Of a DNA stretch of 64,000 bases, positions 1 through 14,024 are shown piece by piece. The notes beneath the pieces are model-generated. The model searched no databases. It worked only from the letters and a program-made list of their open reading frames with translations, and was not told the DNA's origin. The stretch's first letter is position 1, and each line of letters begins with the position of its first letter. A program made the translations under genes and the position numbers. This DNA comes from Pagrus major. Its lineage: Eukaryota; Chordata; Actinopteri; Spariformes; Sparidae. The stretch lies in NCBI RefSeq assembly GCF_040436345.1, contig NC_133230.1, positions 29,818,551 to 29,882,550 on the forward strand, given 5' to 3'.

Positions 1-43
1 ACAGGTGTGACACCCTGTGTAACTGAACCGTTTTTTTTTGTAG

Positions 44-682
44 GGCAATCCGATTTGCTGTGTTTCACATTTGTACTGTCCTCATCACCGTTTCTCTAAG
101 TGTGTCCATGGGCATTATTACTGGTAAGTCCTCTCTCTATCAACAGCCTGGTACCATCAGAAAAGACAGAAAGTCCATTGTGGATGACACTATTAATTAT
201 GGCACTGTGCTCTCCCCTTATTTTGTACTGCCTTGAAATGTGTATGCCCTTTTCTATTGTCCCACCTGTTGACTGCCCTATATGTACTGTGCCTGGCAGT
301 TTCCCCCTTGGGGAATGAATAAAACAGTTTGTATTATATGTCACATCTGCCAATTGTAAGTTTTCCTAAATTACTTTTATATGTCATTGTTTAAAGGACT
401 CCTACTCAAGTGGAACTTCTGGAGACCGCCCCAAGACAAGAAGTGTTTTGATGATCAGGCTTTCTGGGAGGTAGGCGATCGAGTCTTTAACTTCTCACAA
501 GCAAACACATTATAAGCTGAAAAGAATTCTATATGTGCACTGATAAAGATATCATCAATACTAATTAGCTATAGTGAATGCACTTGACACTTTGGTTGTG
601 CTATACCATAACAAGCTTGATTCATAATAATACACCACATTTTCATGTTTTGCAGTTTCCCCATCTTGCAGCGTGCAAGTAA
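44..682 (+). CDS. rhce: Rhesus blood group (Rh30, RHCE/RHD-like) protein, C-terminal three exons
   Basis: This is the 3' end of an Rh-family 12-helix membrane protein of the ammonium-transporter/Rh superfamily; the rest lies off the left edge. Coding exons are 44-123 (80 nt), 397-470 (74 nt) and 656-682, ending in TAA. Acceptors are tttgtag, ttaaag and tttgcag; donors are gtaagt and gtaggc. Joined, they encode a last transmembrane helix (AVFHICTVLITVSLSVSMGI), then LLLKWNFWRPPQDKK, then CFDDQAFWEFPHLAACK. Human RhD/RhCE ends with a closely similar segment containing FDDQ.FWKFPHLA, and the 80- and 74-nt exon sizes equal human exons 8 and 9, which makes the family call firm. Symbol choice among rhce/rhd/rh30 names is nomenclature only. 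The final residues (ACK) differ from the mammalian tail. The next gene, tmem50a, runs toward it tail-to-tail. Confidence 0.92.
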
Positions 683-814
683 GAAGACAGAGAAGTCTGC
701 CCTTGAAAATACCAACTTTTTATATCCATAATTTAATTTTTATTTTCTAATTGTCTAATTTTACTTTTGTGGAAAGTAGACAGTATATGTTTTTGTGTGT
801 GCAAGACTCGGATA

Positions 815-820
815 AATAAA
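815..820 (+). terminator. polyadenylation signal of the Rh gene
   Basis: AATAAA lies 133 bases after the Rh stop codon, giving a short 3' UTR. It is the only canonical signal on this strand before the tmem50a 3' UTR begins on the opposite strand. Confidence 0.6.
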
Positions 821-898
821 CTTCAAAGCTGGAACTCTGCAAGAGAAAAATAGTAGAAGCATGAACGTAAGAGTCATTTACTGCTCAGTATGTTTCTG

Positions 899-904
899 TT
901 TAAT
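899..904 (-). terminator. possible polyadenylation signal of tmem50a (ATTAAA)
   Basis: On the minus strand this reads ATTAAA, the commonest variant signal. No AATAAA was found on the minus strand between here and the tmem50a stop at 1592. If it is used, the 3' UTR is about 690 bases and the tmem50a and Rh transcripts end within about 100 bases of each other. Confidence 0.35.
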
Positions 905-1591
905 GCTGCCATGGTTGTCAGAAAATGACCCCATGGATTGGATGTTACACAAGTAAATGGATAAGTGTTGCAGTCAAATACAAATCTCCAGTACACATAC
1001 AACAACCGACAGTTGTGAAACCCTTTGTTGACTTCAGGTCAACAGTATTGAGCTACTTATCTGTCAACAATAAATCTGAATGACTGCAAAGTTTCAGAGC
1101 TGATGTTATTTCAAGAAAAATACAAACAACCCCATATGGTTACATTCAGTAAATGTGTACAGTATTATTGAATATTGCCCTCAATGATAATTTGTACCAT
1201 AATAATTTATGATATTTTCACTTAAGAGACAGTTGAAATTAAAGGATGTCATAAAAGTAAGTATACCAAAAGGAAATGTGGACAGTAAAGCTCCCAAAAT
1301 ACACTTTTTTTATACAGTTGTAAACCATTTTAACAACATGGCTACACAGTCTGAGTGCAAACAGACACATTTAAAGATGTGCCACACTTGAAAATATTCA
1401 ACTTTCAAGGAATCTGAGAATTTGTGCTTAGTTATGGTTAAGCCATTATACAGCAAATGATATAAATTAAATATGTTAATTGGAAAGCTAAAAAAGTTGA
1501 TATATAAAGTGAATAACCGCTAAAGCATATTGTGTCATACAATATAGAAAGCAGAGTGTAGACAGTGGACATAAAGACACACAAGAGTCCA

Positions 1592-4478
<2,887 letters not shown>

Positions 4479-4964
4479 TTAGGTCCAACAAGGCGTCAAA
4501 GGGATCACAACATCAAAAACTTCAGAGAAATAATCAGTCATCTCGACAACACAAATGTTCATTATGATTAAAAGCCAAATTCAATTACTCCACAAACTGA
4601 TATCAGAACTTTATAATACAATGTAAGCTAATTGTTTGTGCGCAGTCGCTGTAAATACTGTAGGAAGTATGATGCTCAACTCCATAGCTCTTACACCAAG
4701 CATCTACAAACACCAACTCCTGATTTTTACACTAAAGCTCGTTAACAACTATCCACAACAAGTCTATCGAGGTGTAAACTTTATAGCTGTTAAAATATAG
4801 AGTGCATTCAAACCGAAAATAAAAACACGGTAGTGTCGTCGGTTTCTTTTGTTCATTGCTTTGGCACTAGCAAACATTTCCTTGAAGCTTTCTGCTAGCA
4901 ACGAAGTCGCTAAAATATTAGAAAAACTCAAACGACAACGGTCGTACCAAGCAGAAACACTCAC

Positions 4965-5085
4965 CCTGGCAGCATTGATGTAATGTAATGTCATTTTCAA
5001 AACAATTCTTACCGTTTATTTTTGGTTTTTGTTATGGACCCCCTGGATAAACCCGACTTAGCTTCCGACAGAGCTCGATCATGCA
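4965..5085 (-). other. tmem50a: tmem50a non-coding first exon (3' boundary firm, 5' end estimated)
   Basis: A strong minus-strand donor (CCAGG|gtgagtg) ends an exon at 4965, and coding exon 2 has a clear acceptor four bases before its ATG (exon 2 starts at 4464). The 5' end is an estimate from the position of promoter-like sequence around 5086. Confidence 0.5.
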
Positions 5086-5096
5086 CATGCGCAGTT
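5080..5096 (-). promoter_or_regulatory. NRF1-like site in the probable tmem50a promoter
   Basis: CACATGCGCAG resembles the NRF1 consensus GCGCATGCGC, common in promoters of housekeeping genes. It sits just upstream of the predicted non-coding first exon of tmem50a. It is a motif match only. Confidence 0.35.
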
Positions 5097-5249
5097 GATC
5101 CACACTCGTTTGATGAGGGAACCTCTGACGCTGTTGATATTGGTGCCTTCAGGTGTTGTGGACAAAATAGGAATTTGTTCAACATTACAAGCACACTAAC
5201 CACTCAAAATAAGGTTAAAGATGTGATGTATAAGTATGCGTATTGATGT

Positions 5250-5727
5250 GGGCAGGTCAACCTCGTAACAAGTTCATACTAAAAGAGATTAAATATAAAT
5301 CAACATAGTGCAACATAGTTCATACGAAACCATACTATACTACACATAGTAGTATAGTCTAAAGTACTGAATATAAGTGATACCTATCTTACAATCACCC
5401 AAACTACACATAGTGTACTTCATAACTCTTGCCTTCATCATTTACAGAGAAAATGCTTACATTTCCGTACACAAGTGCTATTTAGGGGTCAATACATTGG
5501 AAATACGAGCTTAGCACTAGTTCCTGAAGGTAGCACAATGGATGAGTCTTTTATAGAGTCAATTTACAATAGTTTCACATACTTTTGAAGCTGTTGCAGG
5601 TTGAAACATATGATGGACTCGATCCAGAAAATAATACATGCGAAGCCTACTAAGCTAACTCATATGTACGCTCATATATGAACCTATAAATATGCACAAT
5701 AGACATAAATAATATATAATATACATA
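5250..5727. other. Intergenic, no gene seen
   Basis: AT-rich spacer between the tmem50a promoter and a Tc1-like element. The only structure seen is a short hairpin at 5334-5358 (arms ACTATACTAC, loop acata). No ORF resembles a known protein. Confidence 0.6.
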
Positions 5728-6674
5728 CAGTGCCTATAAGAAGTATTCACCCCCTATATTGTTTTCCAGCTGTATTGCTTTTATAAATGGAATCATGGTC
5801 AATATACAATATACTGGGCTTTGACTCAGCCACTCCAGAACCTTCACCTTGTTGTCTTTACACCATTCCTGTGTAGCTTTTGCCCTATGCTTTTGGTCAT
5901 TGTCTTGCCGGAAAATAAATCTTCTCCCAAGTTGTAGTTCTCTTGCAGACTGAATCAGGTTGTCCTCCAGGATTTCCATATATTTTGCTGTATTCATTAT
6001 ACCCACTACCTTTACAAGCCTTCCAGGGCCTCCTACGAAGAAGCACCAGCTCCATTTTGGTCTCATCAGACCAAAGAACCTTCTTCCAGTTGACCTTGGA
6101 GTCTCCCGTGTGTCTTTGGGTGAACTCTGGCTGAGATTTAATGAGCTTTCTTCAACAGTGGCTTTCTCTTTACCACTCTCCCATAAAGCTTTGACTAGTG
6201 AAGAACCTAGGCAACAGTTGTGTATGCAGAGTCTTTTAATAACCTTTTCACATAGTTGCTTAGAGTGTTCTTTTGTCTTCCTGGTGCAATTGTAGCCAGG
6301 AATACTGATTAACCATTGATTGGATCTTCAGACATAGGTGTCTTTATACTACAATCATTTGAGACACGTTCACTGCACTCAGGTGATCTCAATTTTACTA
6401 ATTGTGAGACTACTAGCACCAATTGGCTGGTCCTCTGTTGAATTAGGTCAGTTAATTTAGAGCAGGTGTATACTTATGCAATCACTTATTGTACATTATA
6501 TATTTTTAATTAATTCACATTACTTTGTAGAAATCCTTTTCACTTTGATATTAAAGAGTTTCTTATGTATTTTTTTTTGTTTTGTACATTATTTATATGT
6601 TGACCATGATTCCATTTATAAAAGCAATAAAATGGGAAAACAATTAGGGGGGTGACTACTTTTTATAGGCACTG
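5728..6674 (-). mobile_element. Degenerate Tc1/mariner-like DNA transposon
   Basis: A 947-bp element bounded by target-site TA dinucleotides (5726-5727 and 6675-6676). The ends start CAGTGCCTATAA(G/A)AAGTA and form inverted repeats of about 80 bases, with an identical inner stretch (GCTTTTATAAATGGAATCAT) in both. The interior keeps minus-strand transposase remnants, so the element is oriented right to left. At under 1 kb it is shorter than an intact Tc1-like element (about 1.2-1.7 kb), showing internal loss. Confidence 0.92.
5734..6330 (-). pseudogene. Tc1-like transposase remnant
   Basis: Minus-strand reading frames contain typical Tc1 transposase pieces, including a DETKME-like region near 6060, GGPGRLVKVVGIMNTAKYME, and the second catalytic-Asp block FRQDNDQKHRAKATQEW. 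The frame then reaches VLEWLSQSP and runs into terminal-repeat sequence. The DLNPIE block carrying the final catalytic Glu is therefore missing, and so is the DNA-binding N-terminus. It cannot encode an active transposase. Confidence 0.85.
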
Positions 6675-6676
6675 TA

Positions 6677-7088
6677 AATATGAAATAAGGATTATTACAT
6701 AATGGATGTAGGCCTATTTGCATTTGACTGTGTTGGTTTAGTGGTGCAGGTGCAGAGCAGTTAAATAAATGTTTAATCATGCTGTTTATTAAATAACAAG
6801 AGAAAAGTTTACACTTTGGTTATCTCAGAGGAAACAACTTTCTAGGCACAATCAATAAAACATTTTCTTATATTGTATTATTATTTTGTCACAATGACGA
6901 GTAGATCTTCTTTAAGCCATTTGCTGTGTGCTCTGATGGGAGATTTGTTGCTGAGACATCATGTGTGAGTCACATGGGGCCGTCATGCCTGCTGCTGACC
7001 CTTTGATTATTCACAAACTAAAATTCCTGCAACGCTGAACAGAGTACTGCTGGACAAATATTTGGTGCTGTAGCATCAGTCAGCATCT
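6677..7088. other. Intergenic, no gene seen
   Basis: Spacer between the Tc1-like element and the mgst3 3' end. Nothing beyond AT-rich unique sequence was recognised. Confidence 0.6.
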
Positions 7089-7090
7089 AC

Positions 7091-7096
7091 TTTATT
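7091..7096 (-). terminator. polyadenylation signal of mgst3
   Basis: Minus-strand AATAAA about 195 bases after the mgst3 stop codon. It is a plausible end for a short 3' UTR. Confidence 0.55.
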
Positions 7097-7288
7097 GTTT
7101 ATGATTACATGGTTAAGACATTCCTAACAATATTGGAATATAAAGATATCAAGTTAGTGGTCCATAAAAATATGTTTGCATCATAATTTCACATTAGCAT
7201 TTGTAGAATTGTTCAGCTTTTTTAGAGTTGATACACTTGAAAATGCCATCCAAGCCAATATAAATGAGTAAACAAGATGACAATCGTC

Positions 7289-8950
7289 TTAAAAGACTCC
7301 AAGCAGTTGCAAGGCGACACATATGGACAGAATGATGACACCGAAGTATCCAATGTAGCCGTAGGCACCATTCATCCTCTTGGCTGGATCTAGAACAAAA
7401 CATAAAACAGGACAAACTTTCAGCAAAGGAGAATTATATGAAACCACAATGAATACGATGGATATAATACAATAAAATCACTGATTTTTTTTCCAAAAGG
7501 GAATGTTTTGGTCTGATTTTTAAATTCTGAGCGGGTTATATTATACAGATAACATATTAAATGAAATTCATTACTTGCTCTAAAACCACTTCAGCTAAAC
7601 AATTCCCATAATTTAGATGTCATAGACGTACGACTTTCATCACTGTCATTACCTTGGGCTCATATGCTATCTTCTGTTAATTATTCACCAAAAAAGGGTG
7701 AGGAGCAATAAAAGTGCTGGGGCAGTCACTAAACTGTCACCTCTTTGGCAACTGGACTGCAGCCTTTACAATTAATGTGACAAAATTATATTTTGCATTA
7801 TTATTATTTTGTGCAATTCTGAAATGATTTATTGAGAGTCTGACAAGACTGTTGGGATCAAATTACACTGGTTGGTACTGCAGTAATTTTGTGACCTACC
7901 GAATTACTGGCAGTGCAGTGATAGATGAGAAGGTGGATGACTTATAACCTTAATTCAGTGATCATTACAAAAACATCTGACTCAGCACAAATCATCATAC
8001 TTGGTGTGTTATTCCTTAAGGGCCCTAACACTTTGACACATATACTATTATATTATAATCAACATTAGGTGGTCTCTATATAAAAAGGTAAATGTTTCTT
8101 TAATCTTTCATAGAGAGATAAAAAAAAAAAGTGGAATAACTGAATTAAGGTGTTTTGCTCTCCATTAAGTGCTTCCCCATTACATTTTATAATGTCATTC
8201 TTACCTCCTGTGTAGTAGCCCCAGGCATAGGACAACCTGCTGGTAACCCAAATAGCCCCCAGCACAGATGCTGATAACTGGGATTATGAACAAAAACAGA
8301 GATAATTATACAATAGCTGAGAAACACAGTTTGATGAAAATATGCTTAATCACTGTGACACTGTCTTTTTGAGCATGACTGTTATTTGCAGGATCTATGG
8401 CAAAGATCATCAGGATTGCTTGCCCCACCCACACGTCAGACATTATGTGTGGTAAAGGTCTCTAAACCCAACTTGTACCGTGAAAGGATATAGACAAAGC
8501 ACACAAACTAGTTCCTGGCTGTATATGAATAAGTGTGTACAAATGATACATACCGGGTAGACAAGAGCTGCAATGGTCTGGAAAACAAGCCACTGAGGGT
8601 ACACCTCGAGGGTGTTCTGATGTGCTCTCTGGATACAGTTGAATACCTGATCCTTGTCACTGTACATATTGGGATACTGCAGAGTAAAGGAGAGTTCAAA
8701 TATAGGTTTATTAAGCCAGAGACACTGAGTAAAAATGCATTCTGAACAGCAATGAGCGTCCAGTATTAACCTTACTCAATCAAACGTCTTATCCAATATT
8801 TCCACTCATTTCAACGGACGTTACCTGAACATTGTATTTCTTCCTGGCACCCCCAACCTTGACTGCTAAATACCCCAGCATCATCCAGCTGTATAGGTAG
8901 GTAAATATGACATATCCAAAGTTGGACGGCAGTACAGTCAGAATATCCAT
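7289..8950 (-). CDS. mgst3: Microsomal glutathione S-transferase 3 (MAPEG family)
   Basis: Four coding exons on the minus strand: 8825-8950 (ATG at 8950), 8554-8676 (123 nt), 8205-8277 (73 nt) and 7289-7389 (TAA). Phases join cleanly to 140 aa. The product is a four-helix membrane enzyme of the ER/outer mitochondrial membrane. The family uses glutathione to reduce lipid hydroperoxides and can make leukotriene C4. The MAPEG signature [13 protein letters not shown] is at residues 54-66, preceded by [10 protein letters not shown] and followed by a helix ([10 protein letters not shown]) and [13 protein letters not shown], all as in MGST3. It ends at LQLLGVF, about 12 residues short of human MGST3 (152 aa), and so lacks the cysteine-containing C-terminal tail. 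Which fish paralogue (mgst3a or mgst3b) it is cannot be decided here. Human MGST3 is on 1q, so its place inside this Rh cluster is a lineage difference. Confidence 0.93.
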
Positions 8951-9075
8951 CTCTGCTCGATCGTTTGCAGGTTACCAAAGGACGGCGTGCAGACGACACG
9001 GGAGGCAACTTTATAGCCAAGTGAAAAGGCAGGAAGGCAGCAACAAGGTAAACAGATTGGGCGTTGCATAAAATA

Positions 9076-9083
9076 TCGCGAGA
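9076..9083. promoter_or_regulatory. TCGCGAGA promoter word upstream of mgst3
   Basis: TCGCGAGA is most of the TCTCGCGAGA element found in many vertebrate CpG promoters and bound by ZBTB33/Kaiso in published work. It lies about 125 bases upstream of the mgst3 ATG, where the promoter is expected. Confidence 0.35.
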
Positions 9084-9099
9084 TTGCGTGCCTGGTGAG

Positions 9100-9810
9100 G
9101 TTATATTTAAAGGGCAACACCACCAACTTCAGTCCACATGCTGTTTTCAATTTCCCCCTCTTAACCCCTCAATAAGAGTAAGAATCATCATCAACATCAT
9201 TCGTTTTGTTTCTAATTTTTTTTACAATCAAAATAAAGGGATTCTAAAGGCATTTCTCTTAAAAGACTAACTGAAGACGGCTCTCTGAAACGCATCTCAT
9301 CGCCCACAAAGCAGGCTTGCAGTCGGTCATAATAATTGCATTCTTAAAACACAGATTGTGCTTCCTTATCTCACTCTTCTCACGTCACCGTGTCTAGTCA
9401 CACTTATATACAGCACTCGTTTTAAAGGGAGACAATATAATCTTTAATTTAAGAAACATCCATGAAATTTGGCATGTGTATTTGTTTTTGTTGCATGCGC
9501 TCAGACACCAGGGTGGAGCTTGATATTACAAAATATGCATTTAGAACAGATACTGCTTTCCACATTCTACCATATTTTCACTATTTTTTGGCGTAGTGGA
9601 TCCAAACACTTAGTTTTCTGCTGGTTTGCCAGTTGGACTAAACTAATGATTCTTTTGAACAGTTTAGACAGAATCAGAACGAGTTGATGTTGAATCGGCT
9701 TTCTTTAGTCCCAAATCCAGGTCCACGCATTATTAGATAATGGAGCATGCGGAAATGTCACTTTGGAGAATCGTGGAAGTTTAAATAAAAGTAAAATGTT
9801 TCGCCCTGAC
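9100..9810. other. Intergenic between divergent mgst3 and rsrp1
   Basis: mgst3 reads left and rsrp1 reads right, so this spacer lies between the two promoters. No exon or recognised repeat was seen in it. Confidence 0.55.
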
Positions 9811-9884
9811 CGAATCGACTCCTCTCATGTGTACCGAACAGAGCCGTTCGGACAGTGAGTCGTTCAAAAGAATCAAATCGTTCA

Positions 9885-9938
9885 GTGGAACACGTGACTG
9901 AAACGTCATAGGAACACGTGACTGAAGCGTCCCAGAGG
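9885..9938 (+). promoter_or_regulatory. Tandem pair of CACGTGAC E-boxes upstream of rsrp1
   Basis: GGAACACGTGACTGAA is repeated at a 24-base interval (CACGTG at 9891 and 9915), each followed by an ACGTC or GCGTC word. The CACGTGAC core fits USF and MiT/TFE family bHLH-ZIP factors. The pair lies just before the likely rsrp1 transcription start. The tandem copy is seen directly; the factor is inference. Confidence 0.45.
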
Positions 9939-9959
9939 CTACTCAAAACTAGTCCGTCC

Positions 9960-10176
9960 ACCATTTACGGATTCGTTTGAGTGACGACGACTGAACGCTC
10001 TACCTCGAGGAAGAAACTCATTCGGTATCGTAAATATTACACTTCAAACCAACAGATTTCAGAGTTTTGAGTTATATTTCTAAACCATCATCTCGAAATA
10101 ACGTTTGTCGACCAGACTTTCTACATCGTTTTCACCGACGTTATCAGAACAAAGGTTTCAAGCTACAATTGAGCTG
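9960..10176 (+). other. rsrp1: rsrp1 non-coding first exon (5' end estimated)
   Basis: A good donor (GAGCTG|gtaaga) ends an exon at 10176, and the next acceptor (tctcatttcag) at 10661 opens the first coding exon, 21 bases before the ATG. The 5' end is a guess based on the promoter-like sequence just upstream. Confidence 0.5.
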
Positions 10177-10682
10177 GTAAGAAATTCACAGGCCGCAACT
10201 ATAACTTTGTTTGTCAGTTTATTGTAACATGTAGCTAAACGACTGCTTTTTTTAAATCGTTCTTTGTTAATACTGATGCATTGTTCATGTAATCGTTATA
10301 GTTATGTCAAGATTGTTCATAAACATAAGCGAAGGAATTAGATAGGAAGTCTTCACCGTGCTACCAGGCGTTAGCTCAAGCTAGTTAAGCTATCATTAGC
10401 TTGCGTCATCGTGGAAATTTCCAGCCTTCTCCAGCCAGCTGTTGCAATGACGTTGCTTTGCTCGCTAGGGGCAGCACTGAAAACAACTGTTATGCAACAG
10501 GCCAACACACAGCCACAAACGATGGCTGATATCATCAAGGCACTTTTCTAAAAGCATCTATGACGCATTGCTACTGTGACTGCAAGGGGTCCGCTAATTA
10601 AAGGTATACTGACAACTGTATAAAGTTATATTCTGAAAGACTTTTGTTTGTCTCATTTCAGCTTTTAGCAGAAAACAAGACA

Positions 10683-13155
10683 ATGGCCAAGGTGAAGGAT
10701 TCACACTCTGAAATGGCCCGAGCTCGCCAGAGTGATGGCATCAATGTAATCTTTGATCAGGAGAGCCCTTCCTCATCTCGTTCCCACTCCCGTTCTGGAA
10801 GCCCCGGTGTCAGCAGCCGCTCCTCTGGTTCCGGTCGCCACAGAGGACGTGGCAGCTACAGGGGACGTTATAGGTCTTCATCATCTTCCCGCAGCAGGTC
10901 CTCCTCTCACTCCAGGTCCCGCTCTCACCCCCGATGCCACAGACGGTCCTCCCGCTGTCGCTGTGACAACCATCCCAGAAATGGCAGAGCCCACTCTCGC
11001 TCCTTCAGCCGCTCACCCTCGCCAGACAGGTACTCGCGTCACAGTCGGTACAGGTCATGCTCCAGGTCTTCCAGTCATCAGTCCAGGCACAGGAGAGATG
11101 TGAGCCGTTTAAGATGCAGGTCGTCCCGTTCCCCATCCAGAGCCTACAGGAGCCGCTCAAAGTCCAGAGCCTCAACACACCCTGTCAGTTTGAGTTCAGA
11201 TGGTAAGTTGATTGGATAAAATAAGGGAATAATATTTATTGTATTTGTATTTATTGCCTAGGAAGGCAGACTTTGAAGTTGACAGAAATGTTGAACTACA
11301 AATGTTAAATCTTCTCTCAAAACTTGGTTGTGTTCTCCAGATAAAAGGGAATTCCTCAAAGCTTCAAAGGTCAAGGCTGTGAAGATCCTAGGAACGGAGA
11401 AGCTGGAACTCCTGGAGAGTGTGAAACCAATCCTGTCAGAGCAGTCAATGGAGTCCAAACAGGTGTCACCAGAGCCAGAGACATGGGTGAGACATGACCC
11501 CGATGAAAAGAATGAAAAGACTCCATCAAAGGTGGGTGTTTGGGAGTGACTGTCAGCTTCACACTGAACACATTGCACACCAAAGATAAGGCTTTGTCAG
11601 GAATTCAAAATATAGGCCTAGAAATATACATTCTTCTATCTTGGACTAGATGTGAAGACAAGGCAAGAGGCATTTTAGGGATGGCTAAAAGATTTTCCAT
11701 ACCACCTTTTTATACATTTTCAACACATGGGAAATGGACTTTCACATCTTTTGCTGTACAGGAAGAATTATTGTTTTTTATAACAGTTGATCCTAACTGT
11801 CACACCATTTTATCAAAGTTTCAACAAATACACAGTATATTAAGCACAGTGCAATGTCTATTATTATGCCTGAGGTCTGTGTTGTGTTGAATCTCCTGTC
11901 TTGTGTTAACCTTTGGACCCCTGAGGGAACACACATACTCTCTGTATTTATTCCTGTCTTCATAGATAACATGACAGTGGTCTTCTTCACTCATCGGCAC
12001 CTGGGATTAAAGGGCTGTCATGTGACTTGGGTGACGACAATATGTGTATGCGTTGAAGTTTAATTGATAACTCTTGTAATATTGACAATGTTTAGTTTAT
12101 CAACCAGAGTTTTGCAAGTAAACACACACATATGTAGATGAATTGCATTTAGACATGATGCACAAGGTTCATACAAATGCTAATATCACACATAATGATC
12201 AAGCAAATCAGATATTATATTGCAGTGACTCCACTTCATATAGACTTTTTTACATGACAAATGTATTTATGCTTGCAGTTGAAATGGGTCGTTGTTATTT
12301 AGCAGAGTCTGCCACTCGCTGATGGAGCGCAGGCGTGTGGACTGCGTTGTAGTGACTATTCCTGTCAAGAGAGCTAAAAACAGACGAAGAACTCCTCTCC
12401 TTTTGCCAAAGATAAGTTGGTACACGGGCGGTGTGCTGAGGGGCTGGGAAACCTACGTCACCATCATTCTGCCACTTTAGACAGAGAAGACATCCTTTTT
12501 ACTTTATTTTGTTGGCTTTATTTTTGTTTTATTCTCTTTCAAGGTCTGTTCTTGAAGCACTCATGTAAGGGAGCCTAGCCTTTGACAGTTGTATGTGGGG
12601 GGAGGGGGGACGCTGCAGTTTGTTGAAGCTAATACTTTAATAATTACTTGTGCAATAGAAGTACTCTATTTACTTTTTGTGTGTGTATATATATCAATAT
12701 TAGCAATGGAAGCTATAAACCATCTATATGAACTTCACAAACTGTCAAAGCTCACCTTTAACAAAAGTGTTATGAACATCTCTAACTGTCTGATTTTCTT
12801 GTCTTTTTGAAACAGAGTGATGAGGTGGAGCCTGATGATATGCCTAGCCCAAAGATGTCCCCAACAAGAAAAATAATCTCTTTCAGCATTAATGTAAGTG
12901 ACTTGAATTTAATATTTTTTTCCCCCTCAAACACTGCTTTACATTAACCTGAACATATATTGATGTGCTCTAACATCTGTTTTTCTCCTAATCTTGTCCT
13001 ATCAGAATTCTGTGGCCAAACCAACGGTAGCTGCTCCATCTTCTGCTAAGGTAACACCAAGAGTGGACATCTATGAAAGCAGGAAGCCCTATGGCCACTG
13101 GGTTCCAGTCAAAACAGGCCATAACTCACGCAAACGCACACTCGCCATATTATAG
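10683..13155 (+). CDS. rsrp1: Arginine/serine-rich protein 1
   Basis: Four coding exons: 10683-11202, 11341-11531, 12816-12893 and 13006-13155 (TAG), all GT/AG and phase-consistent, encoding 312 aa. The ATG at 10683 (MAKVKDSHSEMARARQ) is chosen because the exon acceptor is at 10661; any longer upstream frame would be intronic. Residues about 30-170 are a long RS-type domain rich in SRS and SRSRS, typical of nuclear proteins associated with splicing factors. The second part carries FLKASKVKAVKILGTEKLEL, matching the RSRP1 block ..LLEIAKTNAAKALGT... The end region RKPYGHWVPV matches the human C-terminus (SPYGLWIPV). Here about 14 extra, mostly basic residues (KTGHNSRKRTLAIL) follow. Molecular function is little known. 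In human RSRP1 sits beside RHD and SYF2, as here. Confidence 0.93.
12279..12480 (+). other. Candidate poison (premature-stop) exon in rsrp1 intron 3
   Basis: Within the 1.28-kb third intron a block less AT-rich than its surroundings follows a strong acceptor (tatttatgcttgcag, ending at 12278). Spliced after exon 3 in phase 0, it would reach an in-frame TAG at 12300-12302. RS-protein genes often control their own level through such exons. No RNA evidence is available and the donor is unclear, so this is inference. Confidence 0.25.
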
Positions 13156-13309
13156 CGTGTGGCAGAATACATGGACACTGTAAATACTGTAAATATTTTG
13201 TACATATCGTTTTCTTTCAGATGTTAAAGAATTAAGTGACACGAAAGTGGAGAATTCGTTCAGGTGGGATTATTTTTTTCCCTTTTTGTATGGTGCTGTT
13301 CATTGGTCC

Positions 13310-13315
13310 AATAAA
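13310..13315 (+). terminator. polyadenylation signal of rsrp1
   Basis: AATAAA in a GTCCAATAAAGATATT context, about 155 bases after the stop. A second AATAAA follows about 18 bases later. Confidence 0.65.
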
Positions 13316-13344
13316 GATATTTATTTAATAAAAAGTGATTGTTT

Positions 13345-13952
13345 CTGTTTGTTTTTGTAACTAGTCTCGTAAATCACTGATATGCACTCAGTGACTCAAT
13401 GTTGGGCCTTGAAAAGGTGTTCAAGGAAAAGCTTTGGTTGGAAGTTAATCAAATTAGAAGGTTTCAGAGCTTCCAATACAGACTACAATTATGCATGTAG
13501 AGAAAGTTTTGACTTGTTGAACAATATCAAGGTAAATTATTCCTACAGGAATTCCCTTCGAGTACTTTCTAGTCAGTTTCTAGTGCAACCTATTGATGTA
13601 TTCATGTAGGGTACACAAACAATTGAGGATAAATACACAACTCTGCAACTGAATGCTTGGGAAATGTTAACTCCATACTCATTACTGAAGTAAAAAGTTT
13701 ACAGTGGTGTATGCTAGTGTCAACCAAAATCTCACCTTTTATGATGCAATATCTTTATTTGGAAAAGAGATCTAAAAATATCAATTGGACTAGCCTGGTG
13801 ATGAGTAAGTAGCCACAGTAGTGAGTACATCTACAATTGGGTAACAATTACTGCACTGTAAACGATACTTTTCTGTTTTAAGGGTTATGTCCTACAAGTA
13901 AAGTGTGTTTACGTTCCCTAGGTCTGACCCGTGAAGCTCAGAGTTTAAATCT

Positions 13953-14024
<72 letters not shown>

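Noticed and set aside
5943..6295. Plus-strand frames within the Tc1-like element
   Set aside because: Antisense to the transposase remnant; the minus-strand reading gives the real similarity.
10753..11103. Pro/Ala/Val-rich frame inside rsrp1
   Set aside because: It is the alternative reading frame of the RS-domain exon, a routine shadow of the AGC/CGC-rich repeats.
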